A stretch of DNA of 64,000 bases from Bradyrhizobium sp. 200 (GCF_023100945.1 NZ_CP064689.1:8600001-8664000); one strand, 5' to 3'. Counted from the stretch's first letter, positions 35,933-44,199 are shown. A program made the numbers and translations. The notes: generated by a model from the letters alone, not told the origin.

Positions 35933-36541
35933 CTACTTCAGCAGCGCGGCAGCCAACGCAGGTGCGTCGATGCGGTCGACCAGTTCGTCATGGATGTTGC
36001 ACAGGCTGACGCGAAGGTAATTGCGCGTCGTATCGAAATCCCGCCCGCGCAGCTTTTCGTGGATCGGCATCATGGCAAAGTAGCGCTCCGCCAGCGGCTC
36101 CGGAATGTCCATCACCCGCTTGGGCGCGTGTCCTCCCACCAGGTCGAGTTGATGCTCCAGCTCGCGCCGGGCCTCCTGCCAGGCAGCTTCGCCAATCGAC
36201 GGCGGTATCGGATAACGGTCGAAAACCGAAAGCACGACCGCGATGATCCGGTCGAGCACCGCCCGGCGATCCGCGCCGGCATGCGGACGCAGAACCACGT
36301 CCACCACCTCGCCGACCATCGACAGGCCGAGCGGATAGGCCTGCCAGCGCGCATGTTCGACCGATTTGGCAAACCCCTCCTCGGCAAACAGCACTTTGGC
36401 ATAGTGCCCTGCGCGGGCCCGCGAATATTCGTAGATTCCCTTCTGCACGATGAACGCCGATTGGGCGTCGACGAAGTCGGCGAGCCCCTCGCGGTCGCGA
36501 ATCGGTGGACGGGGTCGAAACAGTTTTTCGAACAGCTTCAT
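35933..36541 (-). CDS. Hypothetical cytoplasmic protein linked to the symporter locus
   Basis: A 202-residue soluble, mostly helical protein beginning MKLFEKLFRPRPPI. Recognisable but unnamed blocks are FVDAQSAFIVQKGIYEYSRARAGHYAKVLF, LGLSMVGEVVDVVLRP and FDTTRNYLRVSLCNIHDELVDR. I recall similar proteins encoded next to DUF4212/SSS symporters in other proteobacteria, but know of no function. It lies 67 bp upstream of the DnaQ-CBS-DUF294 start on the same strand, so it probably leads that operon, and it diverges from the symporter operon across a 292-bp region. Confidence 0.8.
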   Translation of the reverse strand: MKLFEKLFRPRPPIRDREGLADFVDAQSAFIVQKGIYEYSRARAGHYAKVLFAEEGFAKSVEHARWQAYPLGLSMVGEVVDVVLRPHAGADRRAVLDRIIAVVLSVFDRYPIPPSIGEAAWQEARRELEHQLDLVGGHAPKRVMDIPEPLAERYFAMMPIHEKLRGRDFDTTRNYLRVSLCNIHDELVDRIDAPALAAALLK

Positions 36542-36656
36542 TGCAGATTTATCCCACGGCGCGGTCCGAGTCAGCTTGCACCTCTATCCGGTATCCGCAA
36601 AATCCAGCAATTCCAATGCAGGAATCCTGTTAGCACTCGCAACATGCTCCACCCCC

Positions 36657-36668
36657 CGAAAGTATAAT
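36657..36668 (+). promoter_or_regulatory. Candidate operator, motif CGAAAGTANWAT (copy 2)
   Basis: CGAAAGTATAAT, preceded by CCCCCC, about 165 bp upstream of the DUF4212 start, in the divergent control region of the symporter operon. Confidence 0.5.
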
Positions 36669-36761
36669 GAAGCGCAGGGCATTCGTGGTGTTAGCTTTCC
36701 TCACCTCCAAAACCGGCGAAAGACCGGTTGGACAGCGGCACAGGGGGGAAGCCGCACTGAA

Positions 36762-36775
36762 GGGATTGCAATCCC
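36762..36775. promoter_or_regulatory. 14-bp perfect palindrome upstream of the symporter operon
   Basis: GGGATTGCAATCCC, about 60 bp before the DUF4212 ATG, is a perfect dyad suited to a dimeric regulator or a repressor site near the promoter. Confidence 0.5.
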
Positions 36776-36833
36776 CTCGATCATTCGATGCCGGCGATTT
36801 ATCGACCGGCGGTTTGAGGAGGATTTACAACCC

Positions 36834-37118
36834 ATGGCTAATGCTAATCCAGCAGACCTGAAAGCAAAAGAAGAAGCACACTGGGCGAAGACATCGCGCC
36901 TGATGTTTACGCATCTCGGCATCTGGTTCTTCTTTGGCTTCGTCATCCACATGTTCGTGAAGCCGCTCAACAACATCGTCATTCCGATTCTCGGCTTCCC
37001 GCTCGGCTTTTACATGGCCGCGCAAGGCTCGCTCATCGTGTTCGTGGTCATGCTGTTCATGTTCGCGAAACAGCAGGACAAGATTGACCGCGAATTCGGC
37101 TTTGCCGAGGAAGATTGA
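36834..37118 (+). CDS. DUF4212 small subunit of sodium/solute symporter
   Basis: A 94-residue protein with two membrane helices (about 26-43 and 51-75). The family blocks are HWAKTSRLMFTHLGIWFFFGF and GFPLGFYMAAQGSLIVFV. DUF4212 proteins are annotated as putative small subunits of SSS transporters and precede the large subunit. Here the large subunit starts 12 bp after its stop. The ATG has GAGGAGG upstream. Two regulatory-looking motifs lie in its 5' region. Confidence 0.95.
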   Translation: MANANPADLKAKEEAHWAKTSRLMFTHLGIWFFFGFVIHMFVKPLNNIVIPILGFPLGFYMAAQGSLIVFVVMLFMFAKQQDKIDREFGFAEED

Positions 37119-37130
37119 GGGGGATCGACC

Positions 37131-39110
37131 ATGGCTACACAAGGCGCTGCCAGCACCTCAGACTTCATCAAGAATCTGGGCAAGATGTACGGTACTTACA
37201 CCGGTGGCTTCATCGGTTTCATCCTCCTGCTCGCAGTTCTCGAGCAGGTCGGCGTTCCAAACAAGATCCTCGGCTACCTGTTCGTGTTCTTCACCCTAGC
37301 GGTTTACGCCATCATCGGCGTGATGACGCGAACAGCGGAGGTCTCGGAGTACTACGTCGCCGGACGGCGTGTCCCGGCTTTCTACAACGGCATGGCGACC
37401 GGCGCCGACTGGATGTCGGCGGCATCCTTCGTCGGCATGGCCGGCACCCTGTTCCTGCTGGGTTACGACGGCCTGGCATGGGTGCTCGGATGGACCGGCG
37501 GATTTGTGCTGGTGTCGATCCTGATCGGACCCTATCTGCGCAAGTTCGGCGCCTATACCGTGCCCGACTTCCTGTCGTTCCGGTACGGCGGCAATTTCGC
37601 CCGCGCGCTCGGCGTGGTCGTGCTGGTTGCCTGCTCCTTCACCTATGTGACGGCGCAAATCTACGGCACTGGCCTGATTGCTTCGCGGTTCCTCGGCATG
37701 CAGTTCGAGCTTGCCGTTTTCGCCGGACTTGTCGGCATCCTGCTCTGCGCGATGCTGGGCGGCATGCGGGCGGTAACCTGGACGCAGATCGCACAATACA
37801 TCGTGCTGATCATTGCCTACCTGACCCCGATCATTATCCTGTCCACCAAGAATTACGGGATTCCGATCCCCGAACTCACCTACGGGCAGGCGATTGCGGA
37901 TATTACCGCGCGCGAGCAACAAATGCTGGCGACGGGTCTGGCGACGGCCACCGGACTGAAGCCGCACATCCAGCCCTTCATCAACTACAGCCCGCTCAAC
38001 TTCTTTGCGATCATCATGTGCATGATGGTCGGTACGGCTTCGTTGCCGCACATCCTGATGCGTTACTTCACCACGCCGTCGGTGCGTGAAGCGCGCCAGT
38101 CGGTCGCCTGGTCGCTGCTGTTCATCTTCCTGCTGTACTTCTCCGCGCCGGCCTACGCGGCGTTCTCCAAGCTGGAAGTCTACACCAACATCATTGGACG
38201 CGACCTGACGGCCATCCGCCCCTGGCTGTTCAGTTGGGGCGAACTGGGGCTGATCCAGATCTGCGGCAAGAACGCAGGCAGCATCGATGCGATTGTCGCA
38301 GCGTGCAAGGCCATCGCCGGTCACCCGGGGGTCGTCCGGCTCCAGGACTTCATCATCAACACCGACGTGATCGTGCTCTCCACGCCTGAGATCGCGGGAC
38401 TTCCGTATGTGATCTCGGGTCTGGTCGCCGCCGGCGGTCTCGCCGCCGCGCTGTCCACCGCTGACGGGCTGCTGCTCGCCATCGCAAACGCGCTGTCGCA
38501 TGACGTCTATTACAAGATGATCGACCCCAACGCGCCGACCATGCGTCGGCTCACGGTGGCTCGCGCTCTCCTTGTGGTCGTCGCCGTGATCGCGGCTGCG
38601 ACAGCGGCAACCAAGCCGGCAGACATCCTAGCCATGGTCGGCTGGGCGTTCTCGCTGGCGATGGCCGGTAACTTCCCGGCGCTGGTGATGGGCGTCTGGT
38701 GGAAACGCACGACGGCGACGGGCGCGGTTTGCGGCATTATTGCCGGCTTCGGTCTCTGCCTGTTCTACCTCGTGACAACCCGGTACTTCCCGGGCGCTGG
38801 CGTGAAGTACTTCGGCATGACCTCGCTGACCAACCCGCTGACGGGAGCGCCGCTGGTCGACATCGCGAAAGCCATGGCGTTGCCCAACGCCATGGAAAGC
38901 TTCCCCACCCTCGCCCACCCGATGGCCAACAAGATCGGCTGGTTTGACCTCAACAACATCGCCTGCGGGTTGTTGGGAACGCCGCTCGGCTTCGCGGTCA
39001 TCTACATCGTCAGCAAGCTCGGCAAGGAGCCGTCGGCGGAAATGCAAGCCTATGTCGACGACATCCGCAAGCCGCGAGGCAGGACGGTGCTCGAGGAGAG
39101 GACCACCTAG
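37131..39110 (+). CDS. Sodium/solute symporter, ActP-like (VC_2705 subfamily)
   Basis: A 659-residue SSS-family transporter with about 13-14 membrane helices. Conserved signatures include SEYYVAGRRVPAFYNGMATGADWMSAASFVG, TVPDFLSFRYGG, GTASLPHILMRYFTTPSVREAR and ALSTADGLLLAIANALSHDVYY. The subfamily (VC_2705 type, near acetate permease ActP) always pairs with DUF4212. Likely substrates are acetate or other short monocarboxylates with Na+ or H+; this is inference. It ends with a strong terminator, so the transcript is probably bicistronic. Confidence 0.95.
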   Translation: MATQGAASTSDFIKNLGKMYGTYTGGFIGFILLLAVLEQVGVPNKILGYLFVFFTLAVYAIIGVMTRTAEVSEYYVAGRRVPAFYNGMATGADWMSAASFVGMAGTLFLLGYDGLAWVLGWTGGFVLVSILIGPYLRKFGAYTVPDFLSFRYGGNFARALGVVVLVACSFTYVTAQIYGTGLIASRFLGMQFELAVFAGLVGILLCAMLGGMRAVTWTQIAQYIVLIIAYLTPIIILSTKNYGIPIPELTYGQAIADITAREQQMLATGLATATGLKPHIQPFINYSPLNFFAIIMCMMVGTASLPHILMRYFTTPSVREARQSVAWSLLFIFLLYFSAPAYAAFSKLEVYTNIIGRDLTAIRPWLFSWGELGLIQICGKNAGSIDAIVAACKAIAGHPGVVRLQDFIINTDVIVLSTPEIAGLPYVISGLVAAGGLAAALSTADGLLLAIANALSHDVYYKMIDPNAPTMRRLTVARALLVVVAVIAAATAATKPADILAMVGWAFSLAMAGNFPALVMGVWWKRTTATGAVCGIIAGFGLCLFYLVTTRYFPGAGVKYFGMTSLTNPLTGAPLVDIAKAMALPNAMESFPTLAHPMANKIGWFDLNNIACGLLGTPLGFAVIYIVSKLGKEPSAEMQAYVDDIRKPRGRTVLEERTT

Positions 39111-39132
39111 AACCATAGCAAGATGTTTCGGC

Positions 39133-39165
39133 AAACGGGGCCTTACAAGGCCCCGTTTGTTTTGG
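39133..39165 (+). terminator. Rho-independent terminator after the symporter operon
   Basis: Stem AAACGGGGCCTT / AAGGCCCCGTTT with a 3-base loop, then TGTTTT. Confidence 0.93.
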
Positions 39166-39288
39166 CGAAAGCTTGGGTGACTTGGCTTGCCCGAATGGTC
39201 GCCGCTTGCCATTGTCATGTTGTGTTGCGCTTCTCGCAGTTGCGCGTGGCAGCCCGTCGATTGCTCGAGACTCCAGGAGAATCCCACT

Positions 39289-39609
39289 TTGGGTATTTCA
39301 ACATCGCTGGCTACCTACTGGTATTTCCACCTGCCGAATTTTGCTCTGGCCGCACTGATGTACACAATGCTTGGCCGCGTCCTGCTCGGACTGATGGTGG
39401 ATGCGGACTCGCCGAACTACATCTGGCGATTTTTCTGCCGGATCACCGATCCCGTCGTCGCCGCCGTCGCGATCGTGACGCCCAAGGTTACCCCGCCGGT
39501 CGTGCTTTGGCTGTTCAGCTTCGTCTGGCTGTTCTGGCTGCGCGTCGCGCTTCACTACACATTGCTGCTGTTCAATCTCGCGCCCCGGTTTGGCGGAGCC
39601 GCATCATGA
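39289..39609 (+). CDS. Small membrane protein, possibly YggT-like
   Basis: A 106-residue protein with two to three hydrophobic helices. The centre (RFFCRITDPVVAAVAIVTPKVTPPVVLWLF) resembles YggT-type proteins, with a proline-rich interhelical turn, but the match is by eye only. The start is a TTG at 39289 placed nine bases after AGGAG; the next in-frame Met would remove the first helix. Its stop overlaps the start of the following gene (ATGA), so the two are translationally coupled. Confidence 0.7.
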   Translation: MGISTSLATYWYFHLPNFALAALMYTMLGRVLLGLMVDADSPNYIWRFFCRITDPVVAAVAIVTPKVTPPVVLWLFSFVWLFWLRVALHYTLLLFNLAPRFGGAAS

Positions 39610-39929
39610 ACCGCAATTTCTATTTCATCGGCATCGCGTTTTTCGGGATGATCAACGGCATCTTCAATCAGCTCGCGCTGATTTTCACGCTGCTGTACGT
39701 CCAGTTGCTCGCCGGCCCGCTGCTGTTTGGCAGCCTGTCCCTGACGCTGATGTTCTCATCGCTGATGGTTTCGACAGCGACCGTCATTCTTGGCGGAATT
39801 CCGGCGGCGATCTACGAGCGCGTCACCGGCGCCTCGGAATCAAGCGACGCGTCGCTGTGGATATGGCTTGCTGGAACCGCTCTTCTGGCGCTGCCCGCCG
39901 CCGGTAATTTTCTTAAAATCGGCCTTTAG
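39606..39929 (+). CDS. Small three-helix membrane protein, unknown
   Basis: A 107-residue hydrophobic protein with about three transmembrane helices (residues 5-28, 35-64 and 84-103), opening MNRNFYFIGIAFFGMINGIF. No family is recognised. The start overlaps the previous stop by four bases, so the two proteins are probably made in equal amounts and may form a complex. They lie downstream of the symporter terminator and upstream of the MFS carrier. Confidence 0.75.
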   Translation: MNRNFYFIGIAFFGMINGIFNQLALIFTLLYVQLLAGPLLFGSLSLTLMFSSLMVSTATVILGGIPAAIYERVTGASESSDASLWIWLAGTALLALPAAGNFLKIGL

Positions 39930-39958
39930 CGCATGGGCTCCGGAGGTTGAGGCCGGGA

Positions 39959-39980
39959 GGCCCAGCGGCTACGCTGGGCC
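39959..39980. repeat. Short perfect hairpin
   Basis: GGCCCAGCG-GCTA-CGCTGGGCC between two small membrane-protein genes. It lacks a T-run, so an mRNA-processing or REP-like element is more likely than a terminator. Confidence 0.5.
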
Positions 39981-40012
39981 GCGATTGGCTGCAGACGACG
40001 GAGTGGCGGATC

Positions 40013-40381
40013 ATGGACGAGATGAACCGTATTGCCTACGAAACGGTGCTACGTGCCTGCGGATTCGCATCGCTTGCCATATTCTGCGTCATGATCGGCC
40101 TGTCGTTTCTCCCGCGATCTGCTTTCCAGGCAGGCGGCTTTCTCAGTTTGACGATGACGCTCGTGCTCATTTTCAAGGCACGCGAAGCTAGGACAAAAGA
40201 CCATCGTCGGACCGAGATGTGGCTCTATCTGCCCAAGGAGAGTCGGCCGCCGCAGGCTTTGGCCCAAATGATGGTTTCAAACCTCATGCGGGAGACGTAT
40301 TTGTCGTTCGCGCGCTGGACTGCCATCATCTCGATCGTGATGTGGACCATCGCACTTTTTTTCTCGGCCATTGGACTTTAG
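40013..40381 (+). CDS. Small two- to three-helix membrane protein, unknown
   Basis: A 122-residue protein. An N-terminal amphipathic part (MDEMNRIAYETVLRACG) is followed by two adjacent helices (about 16-33 and 41-54), a charged cytoplasmic loop (KAREARTKDHRRTEMWLYLPKESRP) and a last helix (IISIVMWTIALFFSAIG). No family is recognised. The ATG at 40013 is preceded by GGAGTGGCGG. It is the third small membrane gene in a row between two transporters. Confidence 0.72.
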   Translation: MDEMNRIAYETVLRACGFASLAIFCVMIGLSFLPRSAFQAGGFLSLTMTLVLIFKAREARTKDHRRTEMWLYLPKESRPPQALAQMMVSNLMRETYLSFARWTAIISIVMWTIALFFSAIGL

Positions 40382-40456
40382 TCAGAGGCCGCGCCAACAC
40401 CGGCAGATTCAGCAGTCATCACAGCTTGATCGACGCAAAGCGGCGCCATGCCCCGC

Positions 40457-40468
40457 CGAAAGTACTAT
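40457..40468 (+). promoter_or_regulatory. Candidate operator, motif CGAAAGTANWAT (copy 3)
   Basis: CGAAAGTACTAT, preceded by CCCCGC, about 100 bp upstream of the MHS transporter start. It matches the sites at 36657 and 4011. Confidence 0.5.
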
Positions 40469-40566
40469 TGGGCCAATGCTCCCGAACATGTAGTCAAGCC
40501 CATAATTGCGCGTCGAACTGACGCAACGCACATTTGCGCGATGATAAAAAGGGGAGCGAATCGGAA

Positions 40567-42255
40567 ATGTCTACAATAACTGTCACGTCCGGCAAGGCCA
40601 CCGGGATGACGAAGGACGAACGTTTCGTCATTCTCGCGTCCTCGCTCGGCACCGTCTTCGAATGGTATGACTTCTACCTGTTCGGCTCGCTTGCCAGCAT
40701 CATCGGCGCGCAGTTCTTCGGCGTCATCGATCCCGCAACAAATCAGCCGATGTTCAACCAGGCCACCCGCGATATCTTCGCGCTGCTGGCGTTCGCCGCA
40801 GGCTTCATCGTTCGTCCGTTCGGCGCCATCGTGTTCGGTCGCGTCGGCGACATCGTTGGCCGCAAATACACCTTCCTGGTCACCATCCTGATCATGGGCC
40901 TGTCGACCTTCATCGTCGGCATATTGCCCAACGCGGCGACCATCGGCATTGCGGCGCCGATCATTCTGATCGCATTGCGCCTGCTGCAGGGCCTCGCGCT
41001 CGGCGGCGAGTATGGCGGTGCGGCGACTTACGTCGCGGAGCATGCTCCGATGGGCAAGCGCGGCTACTACACCTCGTTCATCCAGACCACCGCAACGCTC
41101 GGCCTGTTCCTGTCGCTGCTGGTGATCCTGTTCACCCGTTCCGCACTCGGCGAATCCGAATTCGCGAAATGGGGCTGGCGCATTCCGTTCCTCGTCTCGG
41201 TGCTGCTGCTCGGCATCTCGGTCTGGATCCGGCTGCGGCTGAATGAATCCCCGGTGTTCCAGAAGATGAAGGACGAGGGCAAGGGCTCGAAGGCGCCGTT
41301 GACCGAAGCTTTCGCCAACTGGAGCAACGCCAAGATCGTCATCCTGGCGCTGATCGGCGGCGTGATGGGCCAGGGCGTGGTCTGGTACACCGGCCAGTTC
41401 TACGCGCTGTTCTTCATGCAATCGATCCTCAAGGTCGACGGCTACACCGCCAACCTCTTGATCGCCTGGTCGCTATTGTTCGGCACCGGCTTCTTCATCG
41501 TGTTCGGCGCGCTGTCCGACAAGATCGGCCGCAAGCCGATCATTCTGGCAGGCTGCCTGATCGCGGCGCTGACCTTCTTCCCGATCTTCAGGATGATCAC
41601 CACCAACGCCAACCCGGCGCTGGAGAAAGCCATCGAGTCGGTCAAGGTGGAAGTGGTCGCGGACAAGGCAGGCTGCGGCGACCTGTTCAACCCGGTCGGC
41701 ACCCGCGTCTTCACCGCACCTTGCGACACCGCTCGCGCCTACCTCGCGCAGCAGTCGGTCAAATATTCGACCAGCTACGGCGCGGCAGGTTCCGGCGTGA
41801 AGGTTGTCGTCAACGGCAAGGACGTTCCTTACGCCGACGCCAAGACCTCCAACCCGCAAGTGCTGACGGCGGTGCAGGGCGCAGGCTATCCGAAAGCAGG
41901 CGACGCCCAGATTGTGAAAATGTCGCATCCGTTCGATATCTTCCAGCCGCGGATCGCCGCCGTGATCGGGCTGCTGTTCATCCTGGTGGTCTATGTCACC
42001 ATGGTGTACGGGCCGATCGCGGCGATGCTGGTCGAACTGTTCCCGACCAAGATCCGCTACACCTCGATGTCGCTGCCCTATCACATCGGCAACGGCTGGT
42101 TCGGCGGATTGCTGCCCGCAACCTCGTTCGCGATCGTGGCCTCGACCGGCGATATCTACGCGGGTCTCTGGTATCCGATCATCTTCGCATCGATCACCGC
42201 GGTCGTCGGCTTCTTCTTCCTGCCGGAAACCAAGGACGTCGATATCACGAAGTAA
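40567..42255 (+). CDS. MFS transporter, metabolite:H+ symporter (MHS) family
   Basis: A 562-residue carrier of the MHS family (ProP/ShiA/KgtP relatives). It opens with the family motif LGTVFEWYDFYLFGSL and has GRVGDIVGRKYTF (loop 2-3), RLLQGLALGGEYGGAATYVAEHAP and ALSDKIGRKP (loop 8-9). Between helices near the C-terminal half lies an insert of about 110 residues, predicted extracytoplasmic, with two Cys (AGCGDLF and TAPCDTA); ordinary MHS members lack this. Substrates are usually small carboxylates. The ATG at 40567 was chosen for family fit. The upstream motif suggests control together with the symporter pair. Confidence 0.93.
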   Translation: MSTITVTSGKATGMTKDERFVILASSLGTVFEWYDFYLFGSLASIIGAQFFGVIDPATNQPMFNQATRDIFALLAFAAGFIVRPFGAIVFGRVGDIVGRKYTFLVTILIMGLSTFIVGILPNAATIGIAAPIILIALRLLQGLALGGEYGGAATYVAEHAPMGKRGYYTSFIQTTATLGLFLSLLVILFTRSALGESEFAKWGWRIPFLVSVLLLGISVWIRLRLNESPVFQKMKDEGKGSKAPLTEAFANWSNAKIVILALIGGVMGQGVVWYTGQFYALFFMQSILKVDGYTANLLIAWSLLFGTGFFIVFGALSDKIGRKPIILAGCLIAALTFFPIFRMITTNANPALEKAIESVKVEVVADKAGCGDLFNPVGTRVFTAPCDTARAYLAQQSVKYSTSYGAAGSGVKVVVNGKDVPYADAKTSNPQVLTAVQGAGYPKAGDAQIVKMSHPFDIFQPRIAAVIGLLFILVVYVTMVYGPIAAMLVELFPTKIRYTSMSLPYHIGNGWFGGLLPATSFAIVASTGDIYAGLWYPIIFASITAVVGFFFLPETKDVDITK

Positions 42256-42284
42256 CCAATTTCGTTCGGCAGAACGAAGTCACG

Positions 42285-42319
42285 AACCGGCCGCGGAGCG
42301 ATCCGCGGCCGGTTTGCTT
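42285..42319 (+). terminator. Rho-independent terminator after the MHS carrier
   Basis: Stem AACCGGCCGCGGA / TCCGCGGCCGGTT with a 4-base loop, then TGCTTTT. Confidence 0.9.
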
Positions 42320-42331
42320 TTGCGGGTTACC

Positions 42332-42802
42332 TCAATCCGTCACGCCGATGAACTGCAGCACGATCTCGCGCTGGTGCGCCCGCGTGCGATGCTCGACCAG
42401 ATAGACCGCCTGCCACGTGCCCAGCGCGAGCGCGCCCTGCAGCACCGGAACCTGCAGCGAGGTCGCGGTCAGCATGGTCTTGATGTGCGCCGGCATGTCG
42501 TCCGGTCCTTCGGTATCGTGGCGCCAGCCGGCGTTCTCAGGCGCGAGCCGGTTCAGCACCGTCGTCAAATCGACGAGCACGGCGGGATCGGCATTTTCCT
42601 GGATCGTCAGCGACGCCGAGGTGTGGCGGATGAACAGCGTCACCGCGCCTTCGCGCGCCCGTGCGTCCGCCACGAATTTCACAACCTCGGCGGTGAGATC
42701 GGTGAAGCCGGTGCCGGAAGTCTGCACGGTCAGCAGCGACGACACGATGGTGGTGGCGCTGACTGCGGAGGGCGCGGAGCGAGAGAGTTTGGGTGGGGGC
42801 AT
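42332..42802 (-). CDS. YjbQ family protein (secondary thiamine-phosphate synthase type)
   Basis: A 156-residue UPF0047/YjbQ protein. The conserved core is visible: GFTDLTAEV, TLFIRHTSASLTIQENADPAVLVDL, WRHDTEGPDDMPAHIKTMLT and LGTWQAVYLVEHR with the invariant HR. Family members show weak thiamine-phosphate synthase activity; the physiological role is unclear. The first ~20 residues are Ser-rich and not conserved, so the true start may be internal. It converges on the MHS transporter. Confidence 0.92.
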   Translation of the reverse strand: MPPPKLSRSAPSAVSATTIVSSLLTVQTSGTGFTDLTAEVVKFVADARAREGAVTLFIRHTSASLTIQENADPAVLVDLTTVLNRLAPENAGWRHDTEGPDDMPAHIKTMLTATSLQVPVLQGALALGTWQAVYLVEHRTRAHQREIVLQFIGVTD

Positions 42803-42821
42803 AAATTAGATCTCTCAACAC

Positions 42822-42943
42822 GTCGTCCCTGCGAACGCAGGGACCCATAACCACAGGCGTTCATTGTTGCGCACGATATTAACTTCAAGCGTCTCTAAAT
42901 CGAGAGGCCGCGGCGTATGGGTCCCTGCGTTCGCAGGGACGAC
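42822..42943. repeat. Inverted-repeat intergenic element
   Basis: Arms of 28 bp starting gtcgtccctgcgaacgcagg and ending with its reverse complement enclose about 66 bp. Each arm is itself partly palindromic (CCCTGCGAACGCAGGG). A Bradyrhizobium-type extragenic repeat. Confidence 0.82.
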
Positions 42944-42969
42944 ACGAGGAGAGCGCGCGAACCGTCCCG

Positions 42970-43509
42970 TCAAATCTTGCCGTTGACGTCCCTCTGCACC
43001 CGGTTGGCCATCTCGATCAGGCGCCGCCAAGCGCGTTCCAGGAACGACATCATGCGGTCCATGTCGCGGTCGCTCGGCAGCGGGATTTCGATCTTGCGCT
43101 CGCCCTCGGTCACCTTCGGCTCGCTCTTCTTCAGCGAATCCGATTTCGGCAGCGGCTCCTCGATCTTGCCGGGCACGGTGGGCTCGCGCGAGGCGAGATC
43201 TGCCTTGAGCTTTTCATTCTCGGCCTGCAACCGGCCGATGTCGGCTTGCAGCCGGCCGATTTCCGCATCCATCGCCGCGCGCTCGTCGGGCACGGCATAG
43301 CAGGCCCAGCCGGCACCCGAATTGTTGCAGGTCGAGACCGCACCGGTGCGGGTGTCGAGGCGGAGCACGCCATCGCCCGTCGGCGACAACGTGTAGCGGC
43401 CGTTCTCGGTATCGGGCGCCGCGCCCGCGACAGCGTGGCCGCCGACTGTGAGACAAAACGCCAGCAGGACAACGGCTGAAAAGTTCGAGGACGATTTCGC
43501 TGTGCACAT
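42970..43509 (-). CDS. Periplasmic coiled-coil protein, unknown
   Basis: A 179-residue exported protein. A signal peptide (about residues 1-29, VVLLAFCLTVGGHAVAGA) is followed by a small domain with two Cys (GRYTLSPTGDGVLRLDTRTGAVSTC, WACYAVPD). A heptad coiled coil (MDAEIGRLQADIGRLQAENEKL), a charged linker and an amphipathic C-terminus follow. The NGRYTLSP ... LRLDTRTG block occurs in other exported rhizobial proteins of unknown function. The ATG at 43509 begins the signal. Confidence 0.82.
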   Translation of the reverse strand: MCTAKSSSNFSAVVLLAFCLTVGGHAVAGAAPDTENGRYTLSPTGDGVLRLDTRTGAVSTCNNSGAGWACYAVPDERAAMDAEIGRLQADIGRLQAENEKLKADLASREPTVPGKIEEPLPKSDSLKKSEPKVTEGERKIEIPLPSDRDMDRMMSFLERAWRRLIEMANRVQRDVNGKI

Positions 43510-43575
43510 GGGCTTGCTCCCGCCTCAGGACAGTACCGGTTTCCTCGACCGCCGGGGCGCTTTCAAGGCGCGTCC

Positions 43576-44199
43576 CTACACCTTCGAGCTATAGGGCGCG
43601 CGGCCGGACTTCAATGCATCCTCCAGCAATTCGAGGCGGTCCTGTCCCCAGAATACTTCGTCCTCCAGCACGTAGACCGGCGAGCCGAACACGTCGGCTG
43701 AGAGCGCATCCTGCCGGTTCTGTTCATATGCGGCGCTGATTTCCTCCGAGCCGGAGCGCTCCACCAATTGCTTGCCGGGCAGCCCCGATTCGTCGGCGAG
43801 TTTTTCGATCGTTGCGGGATCGGCGAGATTGAGCTGATCTTCCCAGACGGCGGCAAAGGCCCGGCGCAAATAGCGGTCAGGATCGTGGCCGGCCTCAAGC
43901 GCTGCGATCACGACGCCGTCGGCCAGGCGTGCATTGAATGGCCAGTTCGCCGGTTGCAAATGAAATTTCAGTCCGCGCTTGTCGCGCCAGCGTTGCAGTT
44001 CGACCATCCGGTAGCGCTGCCGTACCGGGTGGCGCTTCATCAAGGGCAAGCCGCCGGTCTCCGAGAACAGATCGACCAGCACCACCGGCTTGTGATTTAC
44101 CTTGAGATCATAAGTACTTACCAGACGCCTAAAGGACTGATGCCCGATATAGGCCCAAGGCGATTGGATCGAGAAATAGTAGTCGACCTGACGCGGCAT
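43576..44199 (-). CDS. 2-hydroxychromene-2-carboxylate isomerase / DsbA-family thioredoxin-fold protein
   Basis: A 207-residue kappa-GST/HCCA-isomerase-like protein. The N-terminal YYFSIQSPWAYIG carries the active-site Ser (SPWAY) in place of a CxxC, followed by VVLVDLFSETGGLP and the C-terminal VFGSPVYVLEDEVFWGQDRLELL. HCCA isomerases are glutathione-dependent enzymes of naphthalene-type catabolism, but many genomic copies have unknown substrates. It is a single cytoplasmic gene, upstream of and divergent from the ATP synthase F0 operon. Confidence 0.93.
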   Translation of the reverse strand: MPRQVDYYFSIQSPWAYIGHQSFRRLVSTYDLKVNHKPVVLVDLFSETGGLPLMKRHPVRQRYRMVELQRWRDKRGLKFHLQPANWPFNARLADGVVIAALEAGHDPDRYLRRAFAAVWEDQLNLADPATIEKLADESGLPGKQLVERSGSEEISAAYEQNRQDALSADVFGSPVYVLEDEVFWGQDRLELLEDALKSGRAPYSSKV

